A DNA stretch of 64,000 nucleotides from DASRWT01 sp963748485. Its GTDB lineage: Bacteria > Methylomirabilota > Methylomirabilia > Rokubacteriales > CSP1-6. The notes below the pieces were generated by a model, which was given only the letters and a program-made list of their open reading frames with translations, did not search any database and had not been told where the DNA came from. The stretch lies in contig CAVVJF010000022.1 of assembly GCA_963748485.1 (NCBI GenBank), positions 434,001-498,000 on the forward strand. The letters run 5' to 3'. Below are positions 50,460 through 58,297 of this stretch, one piece after another (position 1 is the stretch's first letter; every line of letters starts with the position of its first letter). The translations under genes and the position numbers were made by a program.

Positions 50460-51301
50460 CAGGCGCGCGCCGCCGTCCGGCTTCGCTCGAGCCAGAAGCG
50501 GGCCAGGTCGATTGGCCGCGGCCACCAGACCTGCTTCTTGCCGAGGATGCGCTGGATGAGCCGCTCGACCATTCGCATGCGCGAAGGCCGGCCGATGATC
50601 TGGGGATGGCCCAGCCAGTTGAAGAGGCTTCCCTCCTCGTAGAGGCCCTCGAACTCCTCCGACCAGATCTCCCACACGTCCTCCTGACTCCAGATGCCGT
50701 TGCCCACCGGGGGCACGGCGCTCCAGAGGAAGAACGGCGCGTCGTTGTTGCACCACGCGGTGGGAAACTCCACGATCGGACCATGGGGCGTGTCGTGGCA
50801 GTAGGGGAGATCGGTGTCCAGCGCGTTGCTGTGATAGACGAAGCCGTGCTCGGCAAGAAGGTCCATCGAGTGGCGGCTCGGATCTGCGGAGGGCACGCGC
50901 GCGCCCAGCGGCGTCACGCCGAGGATCTTCTTGAAGATCTCGATGCTCTTCACGAGCAGCGCTTCCTCCTCTTCGCGGCTCTTCATGAAGAAGGGCTTCT
51001 CGTGGAGGTATCCATGATGCCCGACCTCGTGCCCGCGCTTGACAATCTCCTCGCAGAGGGCGGGGTAGCGCTCTACGATCCAGCCCGGGATGAAGATGCA
51101 GGTCTTGATCCCGTAGCGGTCGAGCACGTCGAGGATGCGGGGCATGCCCGTCTTCGGGCCGTAGGCGCCCATCGACATGTGCAGCGGGCGCTCCGCGAGG
51201 GCGGGATCGCGGTGAATCCACGGGCTCTCGCCGTCCAGGTCGAACGTCATCATCACCGCGCAGCGCGCGCCGTTGGGCCAGTGGATCGCCGGTGCCGTCA
51301 T
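50459..51301 (-). CDS. Polysaccharide deacetylase-family protein (PuuE-like), copy 2
   Basis: A 280-residue paralogue of the protein at 48784. Motifs: MMTFDLDGESPW (Asp pair), GHEVGHHGYLHEKP (His-x3-His) and GARVPSADPSRHS; the central WCNNDAPFFLW segment parallels WLLDDAPLFRH in copy 1. No signal peptide is present, so neither copy is likely to act on the cell wall. It is the first gene of the three-gene unit and has a good leaderless-type promoter upstream. Confidence 0.85.
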   Translation of the reverse strand: MTAPAIHWPNGARCAVMMTFDLDGESPWIHRDPALAERPLHMSMGAYGPKTGMPRILDVLDRYGIKTCIFIPGWIVERYPALCEEIVKRGHEVGHHGYLHEKPFFMKSREEEEALLVKSIEIFKKILGVTPLGARVPSADPSRHSMDLLAEHGFVYHSNALDTDLPYCHDTPHGPIVEFPTAWCNNDAPFFLWSAVPPVGNGIWSQEDVWEIWSEEFEGLYEEGSLFNWLGHPQIIGRPSRMRMVERLIQRILGKKQVWWPRPIDLARFWLERSRTAARA

Positions 51302-51309
51302 GGCGGAGA

Positions 51310-51338
51310 AGGATAGACCGCGGCCGTGGCATCCGCAA
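51310..51338 (-). promoter_or_regulatory. Promoter of the deacetylase/SDR unit, predicted near-leaderless
   Basis: On the minus strand TTGCGG (51338-51333) and TATCCT (51315-51310) are 17 bp apart, and the -10 box ends 8 bp before the ATG at 51301. The predicted leader is about 1-2 nt. Confidence 0.55.
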
Positions 51339-51350
51339 CCATGGTTGGAG

Positions 51351-51356
51351 TAGGAT
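51351..51356 (+). promoter_or_regulatory. -10 box of the predicted leaderless isopenicillin-N-synthase-like gene
   Basis: TAGGAT at 51351-51356 ends 7 bp before ATG 51364, so transcription should begin at or beside the start codon. A weak TGGCAT (51327-51332) at 18 bp could act as the -35 box. Confidence 0.45.
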
Positions 51357-51363
51357 CATCGCC

Positions 51364-52404
51364 ATGAACCTCTTCAAATCACTGGCGGTCAAGGACCTGG
51401 AGGCGGCCACCCGCGCCATTCCCGTCATCGACTTCGCGCCCGCCTTCCGGGGCGAGCTCGGCGGCCTGGAGGCGGTAGCCGCCCAGGTGCGGCGTGCCAG
51501 CGAGGAGGTGGGCTTTTTCTACTTGAAAGGTCACGGCGTGCCAGATGCCGTGATCGACGAGGCGTTCGCCGCCTCGCGCGAGTTCCACGCCATGCCGCTG
51601 GAGGACAAGCGCCGGCTCGCGATCGACGAGAACAACATCGGCTACCTCGCCCCCAACGAGAGCATCCAGGGCGCCTCCAGCGTGCACAAGGCCACGCGGC
51701 CGAACTTCAACGAGAGCTTCTTCATCAGCCACGACCGCGGGTCCGACCACCCCGACGTGCGGGCGGGCAAGCCGTTGCGCGGCCGCAATCAGTGGCCGGC
51801 GGGGCACGCGGCCATGCGCGCCGCCATGGTGCGCTACTTCAAGACGCTGGAGGGCGTGGGCGAGCGCATGCTCCCGGTGCTGGCGCGGGCGCTCGATATG
51901 CCCGCCGGCTTCTTCGCGCCCTACTTTCGGGACGAGGCGCACATCAACCTGCGCTTCCTCCACTATCCGCCGCAGGAGACGGACGACGACGAGCAGTTCG
52001 GCCAGGGTCCCCACACCGACAACTCGTTCATCACGATCCTCGCGCGCATGGAGGTGCCCGGCCTCGCGGTGCGGCTCACCAGCGGCGAATGGATGGCGCC
52101 GCCGCTGATCCCGGGGACCTTGCTCGTCAACCTCGGCAACATGATGAAACGCTGGTCGAACGATCGCTTCCTCTCCACGCCGCATGGCGTCCTGAACGAC
52201 TCGGGCGCCGACCGCTATTCCATCGCCTTCTTCTACAGCCCCAACGTCGAGTCGGTGATCGAGTGCCTGCCCTCGTGCGTGGGCCCGGACAACCCGCCGC
52301 GCTACGAGCCCGCGGTGTACCGCGACCTGGTCCTCGCCTTCTACAACGCCAACTACTTCCACCGGAAGAACTATGCGGGCAAGCCCGCGGGCGGGATGCC
52401 GTGA
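51364..52404 (+). CDS. Isopenicillin-N-synthase-family Fe(II)/2-oxoglutarate dioxygenase
   Basis: A 346-residue non-heme iron oxygenase. The DIOX_N part contains EEVGFFYLKGHGVP; the iron ligands are His and Asp in QGPHTDNSFITIL and the distal His in LSTPHGVLND; 2-oxoglutarate binds the Arg in DRYSIAFFYSP. The family hydroxylates or cyclises diverse small molecules; substrate unknown. The last codons overlap the epimerase-like gene start as GTGA. Confidence 0.87.
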   Translation: MNLFKSLAVKDLEAATRAIPVIDFAPAFRGELGGLEAVAAQVRRASEEVGFFYLKGHGVPDAVIDEAFAASREFHAMPLEDKRRLAIDENNIGYLAPNESIQGASSVHKATRPNFNESFFISHDRGSDHPDVRAGKPLRGRNQWPAGHAAMRAAMVRYFKTLEGVGERMLPVLARALDMPAGFFAPYFRDEAHINLRFLHYPPQETDDDEQFGQGPHTDNSFITILARMEVPGLAVRLTSGEWMAPPLIPGTLLVNLGNMMKRWSNDRFLSTPHGVLNDSGADRYSIAFFYSPNVESVIECLPSCVGPDNPPRYEPAVYRDLVLAFYNANYFHRKNYAGKPAGGMP

Positions 52405-53273
52405 AGACCATCCTCATCACCGGCGCCGCCGGCGGGGTGGGCAGCGCGCTCCGGCGCGCCCTGGCGGGCAAGTACAACCTCCGGCTGTCGGATCTCCGTC
52501 CGATCAAGACCCTGGAGCCGGGCGAGCGGTTCATGCGGGCCGACATCACGCGCCTCACCGACATGCTGAGAGTCACGCGTGGCGTGGATGCCATCGTGCA
52601 TCTCGGCGGCTACTCGGTGGAGGGGCCGTGGGCCCTGATCCAGAAGGCCAATATCGAGGGCTGTTACAACGCCTACGAGGCGGCCCGTCGCAACAAGGTG
52701 CCGCGCTTCATCTTCCCCACCAGCAATCACGCAACGGGTTTTTATCGCAGGGATGAAACCATCGATCACCGCGTCTATCCCAAGCCTGACGGGCGCTACG
52801 GCGTCTCCAAGGTGTTCGGTGAGGCACTGGGCAGCCTCTACGCCGACAAGTACGGGCTGCGCGTGCTCTGCATTCGCATCGGCAACGTGAACGAGCGGCC
52901 CATCGACAAGCGCCGGCTCGCCATCTGGATATCACCACGTGATCTCGGACAGCTGGTCGCGATCGGCGTGGAGCATCCGGATCTGCGCTTCGAGATCGTC
53001 TACGGCGTCTCGGACAACAAGCGCGCCTGGTACGACAACGGGAACGCAAAGCGGCTCGGCTACGAGCCCCAGGACCGCGGTGAGGACTACGCCGCCGAGG
53101 TGCTCGCGAAGGAGCCGCCGGTGATGGACCTGCGCGCCGAGACCTTCCAGGGTGGTACCTTCGTGACGGCGGAGGCGGTGGAGGATCCCAGCGGCCTCCA
53201 CCGGGCCGGGCGGCCCCGCCGCCGCGTGGCGGCGAAGCCGCGCGCGGGCCGCCGGCGCCGGTCGAAGCGGTAG
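52401..53273 (+). CDS. NAD-dependent epimerase/dehydratase (uronate dehydrogenase-like)
   Basis: A 290-residue extended SDR from GTG 52401. Cofactor motif TGAAGGVGSALR, conserved HLGGYSVEGPW segment, and catalytic Tyr-Lys in GRYGVSKVFGEAL. The motif set and the segment VLCIRIGNV match bacterial uronate dehydrogenases. The C-terminal 50 residues add a Pro/Arg-rich extension (GRPRRRVAAKPRAG) not found in typical relatives; it could bind nucleic acid or be a simple repeat artefact of GC-rich sequence. Confidence 0.82.
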   Translation: MKTILITGAAGGVGSALRRALAGKYNLRLSDLRPIKTLEPGERFMRADITRLTDMLRVTRGVDAIVHLGGYSVEGPWALIQKANIEGCYNAYEAARRNKVPRFIFPTSNHATGFYRRDETIDHRVYPKPDGRYGVSKVFGEALGSLYADKYGLRVLCIRIGNVNERPIDKRRLAIWISPRDLGQLVAIGVEHPDLRFEIVYGVSDNKRAWYDNGNAKRLGYEPQDRGEDYAAEVLAKEPPVMDLRAETFQGGTFVTAEAVEDPSGLHRAGRPRRRVAAKPRAGRRRRSKR

Positions 53274-53278
53274 CTCGG

Positions 53279-54721
53279 ATGGCGGACGGGCGCCGCATCG
53301 CCATCAAGGCGCCCTGGATTGTCGCCCACGACGGCCGCGGCCATCGCGTGCTGCGGGACGGCGTGGTCGTGATCGAGGGCGGGGCCATTCTCCACGTGGG
53401 GCCCCGCTTCGACGGACGCGTCGACGAGACGGTGGACGCCGCCGAGCGCATCGTCACCCCCGGCCTCATCTCTACCCACGCCCACATCGCGGGCTCGCCG
53501 CTGGACCGCTCGTTCATCGAGGACCGCGGCAATCCCCAGTTTGGCTACTCCGGCCTCTTCGAGATGCTGCCCGTACGCGCGGAGGCGCAGGACGAGGAGG
53601 CCAGCCGCGCCTGCATCGACTTCTCGATGGCGGAGATGCTGCGCGGCGGGGTCACCACTGTGATGGAGATCGGCCCCATCGCCGACTACGTCGTGGCGCG
53701 CGCCGGACACTACGGGATGCGCGTGTACCTGGGCCTCGGCTTCCGCTCCGGCCGCTGGCTCACGAGGGACGGCAGGCGTGTCGAGTGGGAGTGGAGCGAA
53801 GAGGCGGGCCGGCAGGGGCTCCAGCGCGCCGTGGAGGCCTTCAAGGCCCATGACGGCGCCCACGGCGATCTCGTGCGCTGCTTCTTCGCGCCGTCCCAGA
53901 TCGACACCTGCACCGCGGAGCTCCTCCGGGAAGGCAAGCGCTGGGCCGACGAGACGAAGCGCCCCTACCAGGTGCACACCTCCCAGTCCGTGGTGGAGTT
54001 CACCGAAATGGTGGCGCGCCACGGCAAGACCCCCATCGCATGGATGCGCGAGCTAGGCGTGCTCGGGTCCAACACCATCCTGGGCCACGCCATCATCGTG
54101 GGCGGCTCCTCGTGGACCAACTATCCGCCGGGCGACGTCCAGATCATGGCCGACGCGGGCTGCTCGGTGGCCCACGCGGTGTGGGTGTTCGCGCGGCGCG
54201 GGATCGCCATGGAGTCCTTCGGCCGCTACCGTGCCGCCGGCGTCAACATGTCGCTGGGCACCGACACCAATCCCCAGAGCGTCATCGAGGCCATGCGCTG
54301 GGCGACGGTGGTGGCGAAGATGGTAGAGCGGCAGACCGAATCCACCACGGCGGCGCATGTCTTCGACGCGGCCACCCTGGGCGGAGCGCGCGCGCTGGGA
54401 CGCGACGACCTCGGCCGCATCGCGCCGGGCGCCCGCGCCGATCTCGTGCTGTGGAAGGCGGCGTCGTGGCGAATGACCCCGCTCCGCGATCCCGTCAAGA
54501 ACATCGTCTATAACGCCGCCGACGAGGACGTCGACCGTGTCTACGTGGACGGCCGCCTGGTGGTGGATGGCGGGCGCGTGCTCGGCGCCGACGAGCGGGC
54601 CATACTCCGGGCGCTGCAGGGGGGCGGCGAGCGCATGTGGCCCCGCATGGCCAAGTCCGACTGGGCGGGCCGCGGTGCCGACGAGCTATCGCCTCCGACC
54701 TATCCCGCGTGGAGCGCGTGA
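53279..54721 (+). CDS. Amidohydrolase (chlorohydrolase/TrzA-like cytosine-deaminase branch)
   Basis: A 480-residue amidohydrolase. Metal motif STHAHIAGSPLDR, substrate/metal segments YQVHTSQSV and GHAIIVGGSS, and MSLGTDTNPQSV near the catalytic Asp. The C-terminal segments GRIAPGARADLVLWKA and VDRVYVDGRLVV are characteristic of the TrzA/AtzF/guanine-deaminase clan, which hydrolytically removes amino or chloro groups from ring compounds. Coupled by GTGA to the following flavin oxidoreductase. Confidence 0.87.
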   Translation: MADGRRIAIKAPWIVAHDGRGHRVLRDGVVVIEGGAILHVGPRFDGRVDETVDAAERIVTPGLISTHAHIAGSPLDRSFIEDRGNPQFGYSGLFEMLPVRAEAQDEEASRACIDFSMAEMLRGGVTTVMEIGPIADYVVARAGHYGMRVYLGLGFRSGRWLTRDGRRVEWEWSEEAGRQGLQRAVEAFKAHDGAHGDLVRCFFAPSQIDTCTAELLREGKRWADETKRPYQVHTSQSVVEFTEMVARHGKTPIAWMRELGVLGSNTILGHAIIVGGSSWTNYPPGDVQIMADAGCSVAHAVWVFARRGIAMESFGRYRAAGVNMSLGTDTNPQSVIEAMRWATVVAKMVERQTESTTAAHVFDAATLGGARALGRDDLGRIAPGARADLVLWKAASWRMTPLRDPVKNIVYNAADEDVDRVYVDGRLVVDGGRVLGADERAILRALQGGGERMWPRMAKSDWAGRGADELSPPTYPAWSA

Positions 54722-55644
54722 AGCCGTTCCGCTTCGGCCTACTCGCGCGAACGGCGGCCTCGCGCGACGAGTGGCTCGGCAAGGCACGGCGCGCGGAGGC
54801 GCTGGGCTATGCCACCTTCCTGGTGCCCGACCACTTCCGCGACCAGGTCGCGACCGGCGTCGGCATCATGGCCGCCGCCGCCGCGACCACGACCATCCGG
54901 GTCGGCAGCATGGTGTTCGACAACGACTTCCGCCACCCCGCCGTCGTCGCGAAGGACGCCGCCACGCTCGACCTCTTGAGCGGCGGGCGCTTCGAGCTCG
55001 GGCTGGGGGCCGGATGGCTACTCCCGGACTATGCCCAGACGGGCATCAGCTTCGATGCGGGCCGGGTGCGTGTCGAGCGCCTCGAAGAGGCGGTTTCCAT
55101 CATCACCCGCTATCTCGAGGGCGGTCCGGTCACCGCCAAGGGCAAGCACTACGCGGTGAGCGAGCTGGAAGGATTGCCCCGTCCCGTGCAGCGTCCCCGG
55201 CCTCCGCTCCTCATCGGCGGCGGCGGGCCGATGATCCTCACCCTGGCCGCCCGCGAGGCGGACATCGTGGGCCTCGTTCCGCGCACCCACGCCGACGGGA
55301 GTGGGCTCGACGTGACCGACACCACTCCCCAGGCGGTCGACGCGAAGGTCGCCACCATTCGCGCTGCCGCGGGTGCGCGCTTCGATAGGCTCGAGCTGAA
55401 CGCGCTCGTCCAGCGAGTGATCGTGGCCGACGATCCAGCCCCCGGGCTCGCCGAGCTTGCCAAGCAGTGGAGACTCGACCCCGTGGCGTTGCGCGAGAGC
55501 CCGTTCGTCCTCGCGGGCTCCATCGACGCCATCGTCGAGGCGCTCGAAAGGCGCCGCGCGCGCCACGGCATCTCCTACGTCGTCGTCTTCGAGCAGTTCA
55601 TGGAGGCCTTCGCGCCCGTCGTAGCCCGCCTCTCCGGTCGCTAG
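54718..55644 (+). CDS. F420-dependent LLM-class oxidoreductase (TIGR03621-like)
   Basis: A 308-residue luciferase-like protein from GTG 54718, overlapping the upstream stop. It carries the segment EALGYATFLVPDHF, the IRVGSMVFDNDFRHPA substrate/cofactor region and the GGRFELGLGAGWLLPDY motif. The pattern matches F420-dependent members rather than FMN-dependent luciferases, though the cofactor cannot be proven here. Its stop overlaps the convergent serine hydrolase stop as CTAG. Confidence 0.83.
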   Translation: MKPFRFGLLARTAASRDEWLGKARRAEALGYATFLVPDHFRDQVATGVGIMAAAAATTTIRVGSMVFDNDFRHPAVVAKDAATLDLLSGGRFELGLGAGWLLPDYAQTGISFDAGRVRVERLEEAVSIITRYLEGGPVTAKGKHYAVSELEGLPRPVQRPRPPLLIGGGGPMILTLAAREADIVGLVPRTHADGSGLDVTDTTPQAVDAKVATIRAAAGARFDRLELNALVQRVIVADDPAPGLAELAKQWRLDPVALRESPFVLAGSIDAIVEALERRRARHGISYVVVFEQFMEAFAPVVARLSGR

Positions 55645-56480
55645 CGTCCGATTGCGTCCCAGGCCAGGCGCGCCATCCGGCCCATCAGCTGATACGCGGC
55701 GGTGAAGCCGGGCGTGCCGTCGGGGAGGGCCGCGGGCACGTGCTCCGTGTACATGGTCAGGATGTAGAGTGGCTTCCCGTCGCGGTAGACGATGCCCGCG
55801 TCCATGTAGCCGCGCGAGCCCGTACCCGTCTTGTGCGCCACCTTGGTGCCCAGCGGCAGCTGCGACGGCAGGCGCGTCTTGAGCTTCTGCCACGAGAGGA
55901 TGTCCAGGCCGAGCCGGCAGAGCTCCGGCGTGACGCCGAGCCGCGTCGCCGCCGCCTTGTCCTCCGCGCCGTGCAGCATCGTCTCGAGCAACAGGCCCTG
56001 ATCGTTGGGCGTGGTGGTCGTCACCTGGTCGAGCGTGTGATCGGGGCCGAGCTTCGGCGGGATGCCGAACCGGTGCGCGGTGCGCGTCATGCCCACCGCG
56101 TCGCAGTAGCGCTGTATCGCGTCGAGGCCCACCATGTCCACCACCGTTCCGGTGCAGGTGTTGTCACTCACGATGATCATCATCACCAGCGCGTCGCGGA
56201 ACGTGATCCAGAAGCCCGGCGTCAGGTGCTGGAAGGTGCCCGAGTCGTTGTCCTGATACTTCGCCTCGATGGTGACCTTCTGATCCAGCGAGAGCTTACC
56301 GTCGTGCACCGCCTTGAGCGCGGCCATCATGATGGAGATCTTCCGCGTGCTCGCCGACGGCACCGGCGTGTCCCCGAGCCGGTCGGCCCGCTCGCCGGTG
56401 ACGAGGTCCTTCAAGTACCAGCTCGTCTGGAACAGTAGGGCGTCGCAGAGCGCGTTCATCTTCGGGGCCAGGTCTCGCAT
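55641..56480 (-). CDS. Beta-lactamase-like serine hydrolase lacking Glu166 equivalent
   Basis: A 279-residue class-A-type serine hydrolase. The catalytic Ser-x-x-Lys is Ser44-Thr45-Arg46-Lys47, SDN is Ser105-Asp106-Asn107 and KTG is Lys217-Thr218-Gly219. The stretch where a class A enzyme has its Glu166-containing omega loop (PPKLGPDHTLDQVTTTT, 141-157) has no Glu, so deacylation by the standard route is not expected. There is no signal peptide. It is more likely an esterase or amidase-type hydrolase than a resistance enzyme. It follows HyuB by 11 bp. Confidence 0.8.
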   Translation of the reverse strand: MRDLAPKMNALCDALLFQTSWYLKDLVTGERADRLGDTPVPSASTRKISIMMAALKAVHDGKLSLDQKVTIEAKYQDNDSGTFQHLTPGFWITFRDALVMMIIVSDNTCTGTVVDMVGLDAIQRYCDAVGMTRTAHRFGIPPKLGPDHTLDQVTTTTPNDQGLLLETMLHGAEDKAAATRLGVTPELCRLGLDILSWQKLKTRLPSQLPLGTKVAHKTGTGSRGYMDAGIVYRDGKPLYILTMYTEHVPAALPDGTPGFTAAYQLMGRMARLAWDAIGR

Positions 56481-56491
56481 CGTGAGTCTCC

Positions 56492-58297
56492 TCAGGGCTG
56501 CGGGTTCGCGCGCGCGGCGCGCCAGCGGGCCTCGGCTTCCGCAAAGCCGGGCCCACGGTCGATGAGCGGAAGGTCACGGGCGCGCCGGCGGCGCGCCTCG
56601 TCGGTGGCGGTCTTGTCGATCTCGAGCGTGACGGGGTCGAGCGCGACGCCGTAGTCCTCGAGCGCGCCGCGGGCGGTGACGAGCCCGCGGGCCACGTCCT
56701 GCCGCACGCGTTCGGGCTCGCGAGTCAGGGGATCGCCCCAGCCGCCGCCGCCGCAGGTCTCCAGGCGCAGGAGATCGCCGCGCCGGAGCGTGATGCCGTC
56801 ACCCAGCGCGGGCAGCTCGCGCTCCGCCGGGGTGCCGGGGTTCAGGATGATGCGACCGGTGCGCCCGGCGCCGCCGCCGGCCACGCCGTAGGGCGCCACC
56901 ACGGTGTTCTCCATGCGCGTGGCGAGGTCGGCCCGCTCGCACAGCACCCGCACGTCGCGGATCACGCCCGCGCCTCCCCGATGGAAGCCGGGGCCGCCCG
57001 AGTCCGGCCGCGCCGCGTAGCGCTCCACCCGCAGCGGGAAGTCGCGCTCCACGTACTCGACGGGGTAGTTCTCCTGGGCGATGTAGTAGATGACGTCTAC
57101 ACCGTCGGCGAACGGCCGCGCGCCGAGCCCCACCCCGAGCCCCTCGATGCAGAGGATGGGCCGCTGGGCCGCCTCGTCCCACGCGCGGAAGTAGTAGAGC
57201 ACGTACACGGGCGAGCCGGCGGGCACCCGCCCGCCGTTGGCCTGAGCGAGGGCGCCGAAGATGCACGACATCACGCGGAAGCGCGTGTTCGCGCGCATGC
57301 CGAGGGGCGCGGGGAAGCGGGGCTTCAGGATGCTCCCCTCGCGCGCCACCCACTCGTCGAGGTTTTTCAGCAGGCCTTCGTTCACGTCGAGGTCGGGATC
57401 CAGCGCCTGGAGATAGCGGCCGAAGGCGATGCGGAGGAGCCCCGGGTTGGTCATGAAGTTGATCGGCCCGCGCGCCTGATCGTCGGAGCGCGTGCCGTCG
57501 AGGCGCACGTGCTCGCCCCGCCGCTCCAGGTCCAGCTCGATCCGGTACGGCCGCGCCTCCGCGCCGCCGTCGCTGTCGAGGTAATCGTGGAAGGTCCACG
57601 CGCCCTCGGGCACGAGGCCCAGGAAGAGCTCGCGCGCCCGCTGGGCGGTCTGGGCGATGCCGGTGTCGAAGGCGGCGAGCACGGTCGGCGCGCCGTGGCG
57701 CGCGAAGAGCTCGGCCAGTCGCGTCTCCGCCAGCCGGCAGGAGGCCATCATGGCCCGCGTGTCACCCTCCACCAGGTCGGGCAGGCGCGAGTTGCGCAGG
57801 AAGATGCGATAGGCCTCCTCGTTCAGCCGGCCCTCTTGCACGATGCGCACGGGCGGCACGAGCAGGCCCTCGTGGTAGATCTCGGTCGCGTGCGGCGAGA
57901 TGCTCCCGGCGCGCAGGCCGCCGATGTCCTGGTAGTGGCCGAACGTGGTGGTGAAGGCCACCACCGCGCCCTCGTGGAACACCGGCACCACGAACACCAT
58001 GTCCTGGTGATGTTGGACGGCACCGTCCGAGAGGTAGGGGTCGTTGAACCAGTAGACGTCGCCGGGCCGCATGCTCTCGAGCGGATACGCGCGCACGATG
58101 GCGTCGATCATCCCGGGTCCGCTCCCCGAGATGTGGCAGGCCACGATGCGGCCGCGCGTGTCGAAGATGCCGACGAAGTAGTCCTTCTTCTCCTTGATGA
58201 AGGGCGACATCGCGCAGCGCTCCATCAGGAGCTCCATGTCCCGGATGGTCGAGGCGAGGCTGCCCCGGATGATCTCCAGCGTGATCGGGTCGACCAT
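56492..58297 (-). CDS. hyuB: Hydantoinase/oxoprolinase B-type subunit (HyuB)
   Basis: A 601-residue Hydantoinase_B protein from ATG 58297 (1-bp TGATG overlap with hyuA). Typical segments are DPITLEIIRGSLASTIRDME, HISGSGPGMIDAIVRAYPLE, FNDPYLSDGAVQHHQDM and RGGAGVIRDVRVLCERADLA. With HyuA it hydrolyses five-membered cyclic imides or 5-oxoproline-like rings in an ATP-dependent reaction; relatives include acetone carboxylase subunits. The C-terminal ~75 residues are a variable extension. Confidence 0.88.
   Translation of the reverse strand: MVDPITLEIIRGSLASTIRDMELLMERCAMSPFIKEKKDYFVGIFDTRGRIVACHISGSGPGMIDAIVRAYPLESMRPGDVYWFNDPYLSDGAVQHHQDMVFVVPVFHEGAVVAFTTTFGHYQDIGGLRAGSISPHATEIYHEGLLVPPVRIVQEGRLNEEAYRIFLRNSRLPDLVEGDTRAMMASCRLAETRLAELFARHGAPTVLAAFDTGIAQTAQRARELFLGLVPEGAWTFHDYLDSDGGAEARPYRIELDLERRGEHVRLDGTRSDDQARGPINFMTNPGLLRIAFGRYLQALDPDLDVNEGLLKNLDEWVAREGSILKPRFPAPLGMRANTRFRVMSCIFGALAQANGGRVPAGSPVYVLYYFRAWDEAAQRPILCIEGLGVGLGARPFADGVDVIYYIAQENYPVEYVERDFPLRVERYAARPDSGGPGFHRGGAGVIRDVRVLCERADLATRMENTVVAPYGVAGGGAGRTGRIILNPGTPAERELPALGDGITLRRGDLLRLETCGGGGWGDPLTREPERVRQDVARGLVTARGALEDYGVALDPVTLEIDKTATDEARRRRARDLPLIDRGPGFAEAEARWRAARANPQP

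Noticed and set aside
48784..51301. Peptidoglycan or chitin deacetylases
   Set aside because: Both NodB-fold proteins lack signal peptides and membrane anchors, and their motif layout is closer to PuuE-type cytoplasmic cyclic-amide hydrolases.
55641..56480. Antibiotic-resistance class A beta-lactamase
   Set aside because: It lacks a signal peptide and any Glu in the omega-loop region (141-157) needed for deacylation, although SxxK, SDN and KTG are present.
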